A stretch of DNA of 64,000 nt from Bacteroidales bacterium (GCA_016938685.1 JAFGUD010000528.1:1-64000); one strand, 5' to 3'. Positions 39,958 to 50,953 are shown, counted from the first letter of the stretch. The notes: generated by a model from the letters alone, not told the origin. Program-made: numbers and translations.

Positions 39958-41406
39958 ATGAAAGTTCTAATGTTCGGCTGGGAATTCCCACCACACATAT
40001 CAGGAGGTCTCGGAACAGCAAGTTACGGATTAACAAGAGGATTATCGCTTATCGATGACCTTGAGCTTATTTTTGTTGTGCCAAAATTATTTGGTGATGA
40101 AGATTCCGGCGTTGCAAAGCTTGTTGGAGCCGGAGACATAAAAATGGATTTTATTCGAGACAAATACACTGATTTATACGCTGAACATTCGGTAAAAAAT
40201 ATCTCTGAACAAATAAAAACCGAAGAAACTTATACTCTTGATGAAGTTTTCAAAGGTATTACAAAAATTGAAATTAATTCTGTTTTAACTCCTTATTTGA
40301 GTCCCGATAATTACGAAGCTTATCTTAGCAATATTGGTGTTGAGGATTTATCGAAAATAAGAGTTACAAAAGATGGTAAAATAGTATATCTGGAAAATGG
40401 AGAATATAAAGAGATTTCTCTTGAACAAACTGTTCATAGCCAATATGATGATCAGGGCTTTTATAAATTTACTGGCACTTATGGAGCTAATTTAATTGAT
40501 GAAGTTAAAAATTATGCAAAAATTGCAACTAAAATTGCTATGATGTATGATTTTGATATTATTCATGCTCACGATTGGTTAACTTATCTTGCTGGAATAG
40601 AAGCAAAGCGTATTTCCGGCAAACCATTAGTTATTCACGTTCATGCTACAGAATACGACAGAAGCGGCGAAAATGTTAACACTGTTGTGTATGATATTGA
40701 ACGAAACGGAATGTTAAATGCTGATGGCATTATCACAGTCTCAAATCTTACTAAAAACATTGTTGTTAACAAGTATAAAATTGATGAAAGTAAAGTAACA
40801 ACTGTTTACAACGCAGTTGAACCAATTGAAACTAAACGTTCTGAATACAAAAAAACAGTTGATGAAAAAATAGTGACTTTTTTAGGTCGTATTACTTATC
40901 AAAAAGGTCCGGAATATTTTATCGAAGCGGCTAAACTTGTTCTGGACAGAACTGATAATGTTCGTTTTGTAATGGCAGGTAGTGGAGATATGCTTCGTAG
41001 AATGATTGTACATGCTGCAAGACTAAAAATTTCAGATAAATTTCATTTTACCGATTTTTTAAGAGGAGAAGAAGTTGATAGAATGTTCAGTATTTCAGAT
41101 GTTTATGTTATGCCTTCTGTTTCCGAACCTTTTGGTATTTCTCCTTTGGAAGCAATGCGCTCAAATGTACCTGTTATCATTTCTAAACAATCCGGTGTTG
41201 CCGAAATCCTAAAACACGCAATAAAGGTTGATTTTTGGGATACTTTTGCCATTGCAGAAGCAATATACGGACTTGTTAAATATAATGGACTTTCTGAAAT
41301 GTTTATTAAATTCGGAAAAACCGAAGTTGATAGCCTAAAATGGGAAAATGCAGCTAAAAATGTAAAATCTGTTTACGATAAAACATTAATTAGATTTAAT
41401 TCGTGA
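39958..41406 (+). CDS. GT4-fold glycosyltransferase, glycogen-synthase-like
   Basis: MKVLMFGWEFPPHISGGLGTASYGL, DIIHAHDWLTYLAG, FLGRITYQKGPEYFIEAA, PSVSEPFGISPLEAM. Confidence 0.9.
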   Translation: MKVLMFGWEFPPHISGGLGTASYGLTRGLSLIDDLELIFVVPKLFGDEDSGVAKLVGAGDIKMDFIRDKYTDLYAEHSVKNISEQIKTEETYTLDEVFKGITKIEINSVLTPYLSPDNYEAYLSNIGVEDLSKIRVTKDGKIVYLENGEYKEISLEQTVHSQYDDQGFYKFTGTYGANLIDEVKNYAKIATKIAMMYDFDIIHAHDWLTYLAGIEAKRISGKPLVIHVHATEYDRSGENVNTVVYDIERNGMLNADGIITVSNLTKNIVVNKYKIDESKVTTVYNAVEPIETKRSEYKKTVDEKIVTFLGRITYQKGPEYFIEAAKLVLDRTDNVRFVMAGSGDMLRRMIVHAARLKISDKFHFTDFLRGEEVDRMFSISDVYVMPSVSEPFGISPLEAMRSNVPVIISKQSGVAEILKHAIKVDFWDTFAIAEAIYGLVKYNGLSEMFIKFGKTEVDSLKWENAAKNVKSVYDKTLIRFNS

Positions 41407-41451
41407 GAGCTGCAAAAAATAATTTTTAAAAAATAAAAACTCAATATAATT

Positions 41452-42906
41452 ATGAGAACAATTTGTTTCTATTTTCAAGTACACCAGCCATTTAGATTAA
41501 AAAAGTATCGGTTCTTCGAAATCGGAAACGATCATTATTACTATGATGATTTTAGCAATAGAAGCATAATGAAAAAAGTAGCTGAAAAATGTTATTTGCC
41601 AATGAATCATTTGCTTCTTGATTTGATTAAGGAATACGGCTCAGGTTTTAAAGTGAGCTTTTCTATATCGGGAGTTGCAATGGAGCAATTTGAAAAATAT
41701 GCACCTGAAGTATTAGACTCTTTCAAAGCTCTTGCTAAAACCGGAAATGTGGAATTTTTAGCCGAAACTTATTCTCATTCTTTGTCTTCTCTAAAAAGTA
41801 AAGAAGAATTTGCTCGTCAAATCGAATTACATGTTGCAAAAGTTAAGGAACATTTTGGACAAACTCCAACTGTTTTTCGTAACACTGAGCTTGTTTATTC
41901 TGATGAGATTGGTAACGCAATTGCAGATTTGGGTTATGATGCAATGTTAACTGAAGGTGCAAGACAAATTCTTGGATGGAAAAGCCCTAATTATTTGTAT
42001 TTTAATGCTATAAATAAGAAATTAAAAGTTCTTTTGAAGAATTATAAATTATCTGATGATATTGCTTTCAGGTTTTCTAACCATGCTTGGGCTGAATGGC
42101 CTCTTACTACTGAAAAATTTGTAAATTGGTTAAATCAAATCCCTGAAAACGAAGAAGTTGTGAACTTATTTATGGATTATGAAACTTTTGGTGAACATCA
42201 ATGGGCTGATACCGGTATTTTTAACTTTATGAGAGCGTTGCCTAATGCTGTCTTTAAAAATTCTGATTTTAAATTTTTAACTCCGTCTGAAGTAGCAAAA
42301 AAATTACAACCTGTGGCAGCTGTTAATGTTCCTTATCCTATTTCATGGGCTGACGAAGAACGCGATCTTACTGCTTGGCTTGGTAACGAAATGCAAGATG
42401 AGGCTTTTGATAAAATTTATGAACTTGAAGGTCTAATGAAAAAAGTGGACGATCCTGATTTACAGAAAGATTGGTTATACCTTCAAACTAGCGACCACTT
42501 TTACTATATGTGTACTAAGTTTTTCTCCGATGGCGATGTTCACAGATATTTTAATCCTTATGAAAATCCTTATAACGCATTTATTAATTATATGAATGTG
42601 CTTAGCGATTTTATTATTAGAATTGAAAAGCATGTAAAAACATCATTCGATGATAATGAACCGGTTACAAAAAAAGAAATAACTGATCTTTTGAGAAAAT
42701 ATCAAGCTGAAATTGACCGATTAAAAGTTAAAATGGAGAAACTTGAAGTTGCAGAAAAGAAACCTGTTGCAAAAAAAGCAACTGTTAAAAAAACCGGAAA
42801 CGCTGTTAAAAAAGTTGTAGCTGAAAAGAAAAAAACTGACACTACAAAGAAAACGACCGCAGATAAAACCTTAAAAACAAATACTACAAAAAAGAAAGAT
42901 AAATAG
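41452..42906 (+). CDS. GH57 family alpha-amylase-like protein with a lysine/alanine-rich C-terminal tail
   Basis: FYFQVHQPFRLKKYRFFEIG, VEFLAETYSHSLSSL, FMDYETFGEHQW; tail from about 42748. Confidence 0.92.
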   Translation: MRTICFYFQVHQPFRLKKYRFFEIGNDHYYYDDFSNRSIMKKVAEKCYLPMNHLLLDLIKEYGSGFKVSFSISGVAMEQFEKYAPEVLDSFKALAKTGNVEFLAETYSHSLSSLKSKEEFARQIELHVAKVKEHFGQTPTVFRNTELVYSDEIGNAIADLGYDAMLTEGARQILGWKSPNYLYFNAINKKLKVLLKNYKLSDDIAFRFSNHAWAEWPLTTEKFVNWLNQIPENEEVVNLFMDYETFGEHQWADTGIFNFMRALPNAVFKNSDFKFLTPSEVAKKLQPVAAVNVPYPISWADEERDLTAWLGNEMQDEAFDKIYELEGLMKKVDDPDLQKDWLYLQTSDHFYYMCTKFFSDGDVHRYFNPYENPYNAFINYMNVLSDFIIRIEKHVKTSFDDNEPVTKKEITDLLRKYQAEIDRLKVKMEKLEVAEKKPVAKKATVKKTGNAVKKVVAEKKKTDTTKKTTADKTLKTNTTKKKDK

Positions 42907-43067
42907 TTTTTAGTAATATTATTAGTTGTTTTGTTAAAAAAAATTGGAATACAATGTCTAAGTAGGTAGTTTTTAAAACAATGTTTAATTAATAATTTGC
43001 TGAAAAGATCACCATAAAAAACATCGTAAAAGTTGTTTTAGGCGATTTCTTTAAAAAATATAACCAC

Positions 43068-46000
43068 ATGAAAAACGAAAAAAAAATAGATTTTTTATTT
43101 GAAGTTAGCTGGGAAGTTTGCAACAAAGTTGGTGGAATACACACTGTTGTTGAAACAAAAGCTCTTACACTTGAAAAGGTATTTAAGGATAATTTTATTC
43201 TTATTGGTCCTGATTTAGATAGGGAAGGTCGCTCAAATCCTGAATTTGAAGAAGATTTGGATACTTTTAAGTCTTGGAGAACAATACTTCTTAATCAAGG
43301 AATTAGAGTTAAAATCGGCAGATGGAAAATAATTGGAAAACCACTTGTGTTTTTAATTGATTTTTCCTCACTTTTTTCGCGTAAAGATGAAGTTTTTACA
43401 GAACTTTGGACAGATTATAAAGTTGATTCATTGTCCGGTAGTTGGGATTATATTGAAGCAGCTATGTTTGGACACGCAGCAGGAATTGTAATTGAAAGTT
43501 TCCACAATTTTCATTTAAGTGTAAGACAAAATGTAATCGCTCATTTTCACGAATGGATGACAGGTGCCGGTTTACTTTATTTAAAGAGTAATGCTCCTCA
43601 GATTTCTACTGTTTTTACAACTCATGCCACTACTTTGGGGCGTTCTATTGCCGGAAATAATTTCCCGTTATACAGCATAATGCCAAAGATTAATGGAGAT
43701 TCAAAAGCCAAAGAATTAAATGTTGTTGCTAAACATTCACTCGAAAAAAGTGCTGCTCGTGAAGCAGATTCTTTTACAACTGTTAGTCATTTAACAGCAG
43801 CTGAAACTAAACAGTTTCTTGAAAAAGAAGTTGATGTTGTTACTCCAAACGGTTTTGAAGCCAATATGGTTCCTGCTGATGAAGAATATGCTGAAATAAA
43901 AACTGGGTCACACTCAAAATTAAGAGAAGTTTCAGAAGCTTTGTTTGGTTATGAATTAGATGAAGATACTGCTTTTGTATCGACTAGTGGTAGATATGAG
44001 TACAAAAATAAAGGTTTAGATGTTTTTATTGATGTTTTTGCAGAATTAAACCAAAAAGAAGAATTTCACAAAAAAATCGTGGCTTTTATTTTGGTGCCTG
44101 CAAACAACTACGGTCCCCGTAAGGATTTAATGGAAAAATTGAACGGAAACTCAACTCAGGATTTAGATAATAAATTTTTGACACATTATCTTCACGATGC
44201 TGATTTTGATACTATTCTAAGACGAATTAAAGAGCTTGGTTTTACCAACGGTAAAGAGCAAAACGCAAAAATTATTTTTGTTCCTGCTTATTTAAATGGA
44301 GACGACGGAATTTTTAATCGTACTTATTACGATCTTTTGCCTGCTTTTAATATGACAATTTATCCGTCATACTATGAGCCATGGGGATATACTCCACTTG
44401 AAAGTTTAGCTTTTCATGTTCCAACTATTACTACTTCTCTCGCAGGTTTTGGTATATGGATTCAAAATTCAAATACAGAACTTGGAGATTGTCTGACTGT
44501 GGTAAATAGAACTGATGACAACTATCGAGCAGTAGTTAAAGATATTTTAGGAACAATTATTACTTGTTCATACAAAACACAAAAAGAAATAGAATACGAA
44601 CGTAATAATGCTCTTTTTCTATCTAAAACTGCACTTTGGAAAAATCTTATTACTTATTATTATGAAGCTTATGATATTGCTATTAAAAAACAGAGAAAAA
44701 GAACTGAAGGCATAGTTATAAAACAAGTTAAGGAGCCGCTTGTTAGTATGCCTAAATTTCCTGTTAATAAACCCAAATGGAGAACCGCAAGCGTGCTTCC
44801 AAACTTACCTGAAAAATTAAAAGGTCTTGATGAATTATCTAAAAATCTATGGTGGGAATGGAATTTTGATGCCATTGAGTTATTTAAATCAATTGACGAA
44901 GAATTATGGAGCAATTCAAAAAACCCTATCAAATTACTCAAAGAAGTAGAATACGAAACACTTGTTAGACTTGAAAGAGATCGTGATTTTATAAGTAAGT
45001 ATGAAGAAGTTTATAGAAAATTCACTGATTATGTGAATACAGAATATAGAAAAGACTTACCAACGGTAACTTATTTTAGCATGGAGTACGGGTTGGCAAA
45101 TCCACTTAAAATTTATTCCGGAGGTCTTGGAATTTTGGCAGGTGATTATTTAAAACAAGCATCAGACAAAGGGATAGAACTTGTTGCAGTTGGGTTAATG
45201 TATAAATTCGGTTATTTTACTCAACAGTTATCAATCAGAGGCGAACAAATTGTTAGTTATGATTTGCAAAATTTTGCAGATTTGCCGGTTGAACTAGTAC
45301 GCGATAAAAAGAATGAACCAATTATAGTCAATGTTGGATTACCCGGAAGAATTGTACATCTTCAAATATGGAAGGTAAATGTTGGTCGAATTCCTTTGTA
45401 TTTGCTTGATTCTGATGTAGATAAAAATAATCATGACGATAGAACTATTACTCACAAATTATATGGTGGCGATAACGAACATCGTTTGAAACAAGAATTT
45501 ATTCTCGGAATTGGGGGAGCAAGAGCCATAAGAAAAATGAATATTTCTTCTAATGTTTATCACTCAAACGAAGGACATTCTGCTTTTATTGGAATTGAGA
45601 GAATCAACCAGTATATGAACGAGCACAGACTTACTTTTGCAGAGGCTGTTGAAATAGTAAGAGGTTCTACTTTGTTTACAACACATACACCTGTTCCTGC
45701 CGGTCATGATGTCTTTCCGGAAGATTTATTGATGGGATATTTTGGTCATTATCCTGAAAGGTTGAAAATTAGTTGGACAGAATTTCTTAAATTAGGAAAA
45801 CTTAATCCTGGAGATAAAACAGAAAAATTCTCAATGAGCCATTTAGCTGCTAATTTATCACAGGAAATTAATGGTGTTAGTTATTTGCATGGCGAAGTAA
45901 CAAAAGACATGTTTTATCATCTTTGGGAAGGATATTACCCCGAAGAGCTTCATATTGGTTATGTTACTAACGGTGTTCATTATCAAACATGGGCAGCTTC

Positions 46001-47300
46001 GGAATGGAAAAAACTCATTGATAAATATTTCTCTGAAAAAAGCGACAAACTGGAACATGATATGAAAGTTTGGAGCAAAATATACGAAGTTCCTGATAAA
46101 GAAATATGGGATATTAGAGATAGTTTGAGAAAAGAACTTGTTTCATTTATAAAAAATAGAATTAGTTCGCATTATGTTAGACAAAGAAAAAGTCCTCAGC
46201 AGATAGTTGCAATTCAGAATAAAGTTAATGATAAAATTCTTACTTTGGGTTTCGCCAGAAGGTTTGCGACATACAAAAGAGCTTATCTTTTATTTTATGA
46301 TACAGAAAAATTAGCTAATATTCTAAATAATCCAAAACAACCGGTTCAGATTATTTTTGCAGGGAAAGCTCATCCGGCAGATGGTCAGGGGCAAGAACTA
46401 ATTCAAAGAATAAATGAAATTTCAAAACTTCCTGCATTTTTAGGTAAAATTATTTTCCTTGAAAATTATGACATGGAAGTTGCTAAAAAAATGGTTCAAG
46501 GGGTTGATGTTTGGATTAATACACCAACCAGACCTTTGGAGGCAAGTGGAACAAGCGGAATGAAAGCAACTATGAACGGTGTGCTAAATTTAAGTGTCCT
46601 AGATGGTTGGTGGGTAGAAGGTTATAAAGAAGGTGCCGGTTGGGCTCTGCCGCTAGATAGAACTTATGAAAATCAGGAATTTCAAAACCAGCTAGACGCA
46701 GAAATGATTTATGAAATGCTTGAAAATGAGATAGTTCCAATGTTCTACAAACGAGACGACTCTGGGATTCCAAGAGAATGGATACAGTTTATCAAGAAGA
46801 ATCTTGCACAAATTGCACCTGAATTTACTACAGCTAGAATGTTAGATGATTATATTGATAGGTTCTATAAAAAACTTTCAACAAGAAAAGATTTGTTAAG
46901 AAAGAATGATTTCTTTATTGCTCACGAAATTTCAGCTTGGAAAAAAAGAATGGCTTATAGTTGGGAAAGTATTGTTCCTCTCAAAGTTGTTGCACCTAAA
47001 GAAGATTCTCCAATGTTAAGTGTTGGAGAAAAATATTACGGTGAAGTTGTAATTGATTTAAATGAAATTAGTCCTGAAAATGTTGGCGTTGAGTTGCTTA
47101 TTGTTGAAGAAGATGATGGAAATGTGAAAATTCTGCAAAAACAGGAAATGAATCTTGTTACTTATGAAAACAATATTGCTACTTATGCGTTAGAGGTTAA
47201 ACCTGCTAGACCAGGGATATATAAATATTCTTTTAGAGCATATCCCAAAAATGAACTTTTACCTCACAGGCAAGATTTCCCGCTTGTTTTGTGGATATAA
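43068..47300 (+). CDS. fusion: N-terminal GT3-like (eukaryote-type) glycogen synthase + DUF3417/GT35 alpha-glucan phosphorylase
   Basis: N-term FEVSWEVCNKVGGIHTVVETKA, HFHEWMTGAGLLYL, VFTTHATTLGR, VVTPNGFE; C-term LSKNLWWEWNFDA, YFSMEYGLANPLKIYSGGLGILAGDYLKQASD, HSNEGHSAF, EASGTSGMKATMNGVLNLSVLDGWW. Confidence 0.93.
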   Translation: MKNEKKIDFLFEVSWEVCNKVGGIHTVVETKALTLEKVFKDNFILIGPDLDREGRSNPEFEEDLDTFKSWRTILLNQGIRVKIGRWKIIGKPLVFLIDFSSLFSRKDEVFTELWTDYKVDSLSGSWDYIEAAMFGHAAGIVIESFHNFHLSVRQNVIAHFHEWMTGAGLLYLKSNAPQISTVFTTHATTLGRSIAGNNFPLYSIMPKINGDSKAKELNVVAKHSLEKSAAREADSFTTVSHLTAAETKQFLEKEVDVVTPNGFEANMVPADEEYAEIKTGSHSKLREVSEALFGYELDEDTAFVSTSGRYEYKNKGLDVFIDVFAELNQKEEFHKKIVAFILVPANNYGPRKDLMEKLNGNSTQDLDNKFLTHYLHDADFDTILRRIKELGFTNGKEQNAKIIFVPAYLNGDDGIFNRTYYDLLPAFNMTIYPSYYEPWGYTPLESLAFHVPTITTSLAGFGIWIQNSNTELGDCLTVVNRTDDNYRAVVKDILGTIITCSYKTQKEIEYERNNALFLSKTALWKNLITYYYEAYDIAIKKQRKRTEGIVIKQVKEPLVSMPKFPVNKPKWRTASVLPNLPEKLKGLDELSKNLWWEWNFDAIELFKSIDEELWSNSKNPIKLLKEVEYETLVRLERDRDFISKYEEVYRKFTDYVNTEYRKDLPTVTYFSMEYGLANPLKIYSGGLGILAGDYLKQASDKGIELVAVGLMYKFGYFTQQLSIRGEQIVSYDLQNFADLPVELVRDKKNEPIIVNVGLPGRIVHLQIWKVNVGRIPLYLLDSDVDKNNHDDRTITHKLYGGDNEHRLKQEFILGIGGARAIRKMNISSNVYHSNEGHSAFIGIERINQYMNEHRLTFAEAVEIVRGSTLFTTHTPVPAGHDVFPEDLLMGYFGHYPERLKISWTEFLKLGKLNPGDKTEKFSMSHLAANLSQEINGVSYLHGEVTKDMFYHLWEGYYPEELHIGYVTNGVHYQTWAASEWKKLIDKYFSEKSDKLEHDMKVWSKIYEVPDKEIWDIRDSLRKELVSFIKNRISSHYVRQRKSPQQIVAIQNKVNDKILTLGFARRFATYKRAYLLFYDTEKLANILNNPKQPVQIIFAGKAHPADGQGQELIQRINEISKLPAFLGKIIFLENYDMEVAKKMVQGVDVWINTPTRPLEASGTSGMKATMNGVLNLSVLDGWWVEGYKEGAGWALPLDRTYENQEFQNQLDAEMIYEMLENEIVPMFYKRDDSGIPREWIQFIKKNLAQIAPEFTTARMLDDYIDRFYKKLSTRKDLLRKNDFFIAHEISAWKKRMAYSWESIVPLKVVAPKEDSPMLSVGEKYYGEVVIDLNEISPENVGVELLIVEEDDGNVKILQKQEMNLVTYENNIATYALEVKPARPGIYKYSFRAYPKNELLPHRQDFPLVLWI

Positions 47301-47313
47301 TAATTTAAAAATT

Positions 47314-47345
47314 AAAAAGCCTTTACATTTATGTAAAGGCTTTTT
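47314..47345 (+). terminator. intrinsic terminator at the end of the glycogen cluster
   Basis: AAAAAGCCTTTACATTTATGTAAAGGCTTTTT. Confidence 0.9.
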
Positions 47346-47630
47346 AAATGAATATATTTGTTTAAATAATCAATAGGCTTTGCATACTTCAATGGTTGGA
47401 GTTCCACAAATCAAAAAAGTATCTTTTGTAATAGAGTTTTTTTGGGGATTACATATTCTATAAAGTTTTGAATTTTTTAGATTAAATATTGAATTCAAGT
47501 TGAGCAACAAAACATCTCACTTTATTCTTGAATTTTTTTAAGAATCTTCCTAAAACATATTTGAGTTTTTAATTATTATTTATATTTGGCAAATCAAATT
47601 TTACATATTTACTAAATTAAAAATAATCGA

Positions 47631-49757
47631 ATGAAAAAATTAACATTAATCGCACTTTTAGCAATTGCTTTTGCTTTTGGAGCGTGCAAACAATCAAAGA
47701 TCAACGAAATGAGTACAGATAATCCGCTTTTGCAGGAATTTACAAATGAATACGGAATTCCTCCTTTTGATAAAATCAAAACCGAACATTTTCTTCCGGC
47801 TTTTAAAGCTGCAATGGAGGAGCAAAATATTGTAATTCAGCAAATTGTTGAGAACAAAGACATTCCAACTTTTGAAAATACTATTGAGGCGTATGAATTT
47901 AGTGGTTTGAAACTTTCTGCTGTTTCTTCAATCTTCTATAACTTTTTATCAGCTAATACAAACGAAGAGATGCAGCAAATTGCTCAGGATTTGGCTTCAT
48001 TGTCAACTGCTCATTGGGCTGATATTCAGTATAATGCTGATTTGTTTGCTAAAGTTGAAATGGTTTATAAATCAAAAAAGGATTTAGCTCTTAATCAGGA
48101 GCAGGAAATGTTGTTGGACGAAACTTACAAAAGCTTTGTTCGCGCTGGAGTTGGTTTACCAAAAGAACAACAAGACAAGTTACGTGAAATAAACGAAGAA
48201 CTTTCAAAACTTACTTTGCAGTTTGATAACAACAATCTTGCAGAAGTAAACAGCTATCGTTTAGTTGTTGATAATGAAGCAGATTTGGCTGGTTTGCCTG
48301 ACGGTTTAGTTTCAGAAGCTGCCGAATTAGCTAAAAGTGAAGGAATGGAAAACAAATGGGAGTTTACAATTCATAAACCGGTTCTTATTCCTTTCTTGCA
48401 ATATGCTGAAAATAGAGAGCTTAGAGAAAAAATATTTAAGGCATATATAAATCTTGGTGATAATGGAAATGAGTATGATAATAAAGAAATTATTTCTAAA
48501 ATTGTGAATCTAAGAGTTGAAAAGGCTCATATATTAGGCTACAACAATTATGCTGAATATGTTTTAGAAGAAAATATGGCTAAAACTCCTGAAAAGGTTT
48601 ATGAATTTTTGAATTCATTATTTGAAAAAGCATTGCCAGTGGCAGAAAAAGAAGCAAAGGATTTGCAGGATATGATTATCGCAGACGGAAAAGATTTTCA
48701 GTTAGAACCTTGGGATTGGTGGTATTATACAGAAAAAATTCGTCAAACAAAATATGATTTGAACGAAGAAGAGTTACGTGAGTATTTTCAGTTAGATACT
48801 GTTTTGAAAGGAATGTTTAATGTTGCAAAAAAATTGTACAATATTGAAATTGTCAGGCTTGATGAGGCTCCTATTTATCTCACAGAAGCAGTTCCTCATG
48901 TTGTTAAAGATGCCACGACCGGGGAACATATCGGAGTTATTTATATCGACTTTTATCCACGTGCCAGTAAACAATCCGGAGCTTGGATGGATAATTATGT
49001 CAATCAATATATTTATGAAGGAAAAGAACAACGTCCAGTTATTACAAACGTTTTGAATTTCACAAAACCTTCCGGTGACAAACCGTCTTTACTTTCTTTA
49101 GACGAAGTAAGTACTCTATTCCATGAATTTGGTCATGCTTTACACGGATTATTAACTCAATGTACATATCCTTCTTTATCAGGTACTTCTGTTGCTCGTG
49201 ATTTCGTTGAACTACCTTCGCAAGTAATGGAAAATTGGGCAATGGAGCCTTCTGTTATCAAAACATTTGCAAAACATTATATTACAGGAGAAGTTATTCC
49301 CGATGAGTTGCTGGAAAAAATCGAAAATTCTGCTAAATTTAATCAGGGATTTGCTTCTGTAGAGTACCTTGCTGCTTCTTTATTAGATATGGATTATCAT
49401 TCAATTTCCGAAATTCAGGATAATTTTAACGTTACGGATTTTGAGAACAATTCTATGGCAAAAATTCACATGCCTGATAATATTGTTGTAAGATATCGTA
49501 GTACATATTTTGGACATATTTTCGCAGGAGGATATTCTGCCGGATATTACAGCTATATTTGGGCTGCTGTTTTAGATGCTGATGCTTATGCTGCTTTTAA
49601 AGAAACCGGAGATGTATTTAATCAGGAGAAAGCAAAAGCTTTTAGGGAAAATATTCTTGAAAAAGGTGGAACACAAGACCCAATGGAACTTTACGTTCAG
49701 TTTAGAGGTCAGGAACCTAAAATTGAACCATTATTGGAAAGAAGAGGTTTGATGTAG
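47631..49757 (+). CDS. M3 family metallopeptidase (Dcp-like peptidyl-dipeptidase), lipoprotein
   Basis: FAFGACKQ lipobox; LDEVSTLFHEFGHALHGLLTQ zinc motif. Confidence 0.93.
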   Translation: MKKLTLIALLAIAFAFGACKQSKINEMSTDNPLLQEFTNEYGIPPFDKIKTEHFLPAFKAAMEEQNIVIQQIVENKDIPTFENTIEAYEFSGLKLSAVSSIFYNFLSANTNEEMQQIAQDLASLSTAHWADIQYNADLFAKVEMVYKSKKDLALNQEQEMLLDETYKSFVRAGVGLPKEQQDKLREINEELSKLTLQFDNNNLAEVNSYRLVVDNEADLAGLPDGLVSEAAELAKSEGMENKWEFTIHKPVLIPFLQYAENRELREKIFKAYINLGDNGNEYDNKEIISKIVNLRVEKAHILGYNNYAEYVLEENMAKTPEKVYEFLNSLFEKALPVAEKEAKDLQDMIIADGKDFQLEPWDWWYYTEKIRQTKYDLNEEELREYFQLDTVLKGMFNVAKKLYNIEIVRLDEAPIYLTEAVPHVVKDATTGEHIGVIYIDFYPRASKQSGAWMDNYVNQYIYEGKEQRPVITNVLNFTKPSGDKPSLLSLDEVSTLFHEFGHALHGLLTQCTYPSLSGTSVARDFVELPSQVMENWAMEPSVIKTFAKHYITGEVIPDELLEKIENSAKFNQGFASVEYLAASLLDMDYHSISEIQDNFNVTDFENNSMAKIHMPDNIVVRYRSTYFGHIFAGGYSAGYYSYIWAAVLDADAYAAFKETGDVFNQEKAKAFRENILEKGGTQDPMELYVQFRGQEPKIEPLLERRGLM

Positions 49758-49770
49758 AAAAATAAATTAT

Positions 49771-49822
49771 AAAAAGGCTATTTTGTATTAGTTGAATTTA
49801 CTAATATTAAACAGCCTTTTTT
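49771..49822 (+). terminator. probable terminator of M3 peptidase gene
   Basis: AAAAAGGCT ... AGCCTTTTTT with interior GTATTAG/CTAATAT pairing. Confidence 0.6.
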
Positions 49823-49981
49823 ATTTTTTGAGTCTATTGATAGTTTAATAATTCGTTATAAATAACATAACCATATTATAATCAGATTGATAGCTTGATT
49901 TTTTAAATTAGAGTAAATAACAGATAATCAATAATCTGTGAATCTGTGGCTAAAAAATTAACGAACTAATGATAGTTAATA

Positions 49982-50044
49982 CAGAAAAATTAAAATTAAA
50001 AACTATCAAATTGTCAAATTAAAAAATCATCAAATTAAAAAATT
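49982..50044. repeat. short AT-rich tandem repeat (ATCAAATTAAAAAATC-type) abutting the fabI stop codon
   Basis: ATCAAATTGTCAAATTAAAAAATCATCAAATTAAAAAATTATT. Confidence 0.6.
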
Positions 50045-50882
50045 ATTCACAGTCTTCGCAATTATTTTCAAACGATTGTTTGTATTGAAGCATAGCTCTT
50101 TTGCTCATACCCATAGAAGCAAATCCGCCGTCGTGGAATAAATTCTGCATTGTTATTTTTCTGGTTAAATCAGAGAATAAAGTAACAGTGAAGTCTGCCA
50201 AATCTTTTGCGTCTGCGTTACCCAAAGGAGACATACGTTCTGTAAAGTCCATTAAAGCATCAATTCCGGCTACTCCGCTTCCTGCCGTTGTCATTGTAGG
50301 TGATTGCGAAATAGTGTTAACTCTAACTTTTCTTTCACGACCATAAATATAACCAAAACTTCTTGCAATAGATTCTAACAGTGCTTTTGCATCTGCCATG
50401 TCATTATATCTAAAAAGAGTTCTTTGAGCAGCTATGTATGATAAAGCAACAACAGAACCCCATTCGTTGATTGCATCTAATTTGAATGCAACTTGTAGTA
50501 CTTTGTGGAAAGAAATAGCTGATATATCAAGAGTTTTTACGTAATAATCATAATTAAGTTCAGGATAAGGTATTTTTTTTCGCACGTTTAGTGACATTCC
50601 AATTGAATGAAGTACAAAATCAACTTTTCCGCCTAAAATATCCATAGATTTTTCAAAAACATTTTGAATATCAGAAACTTTTGTAGCGTCTGCAGGAATA
50701 ATTTCAGAACCGGTTTTTTTTGCAAGTTCATCTAATTGTCCAAAACGAAGTGCAACCGGAGTATTTGAAAGTGTGAATATTGCTCCTTGTTCATGCGCTT
50801 TTTCAGCGATTTTCCAAGCCATTGATTTTTCGTCAAGTGCTCCAAAAATAATCCCTTTTTTACCTTTTAATAAATTTTCCAT
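50043..50882 (-). CDS. fabI: enoyl-[acyl-carrier-protein] reductase (NADH)
   Basis: LKGKKGIIFGALDEKSMAWKIA, DFVLHSIGMS, YNDMADAKALLESIARSFGYIYG (Y-x6-K), ITMQNLFHDGGF. Confidence 0.95.
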   Translation of the reverse strand: MENLLKGKKGIIFGALDEKSMAWKIAEKAHEQGAIFTLSNTPVALRFGQLDELAKKTGSEIIPADATKVSDIQNVFEKSMDILGGKVDFVLHSIGMSLNVRKKIPYPELNYDYYVKTLDISAISFHKVLQVAFKLDAINEWGSVVALSYIAAQRTLFRYNDMADAKALLESIARSFGYIYGRERKVRVNTISQSPTMTTAGSGVAGIDALMDFTERMSPLGNADAKDLADFTVTLFSDLTRKITMQNLFHDGGFASMGMSKRAMLQYKQSFENNCEDCE

Positions 50883-50953
50883 AATTTTTATTTTTGTCTA
50901 AAATATTGGTATTCAGTTAGTTGTTTTGGTTTTGCCAAATTATAAAATTCCGG

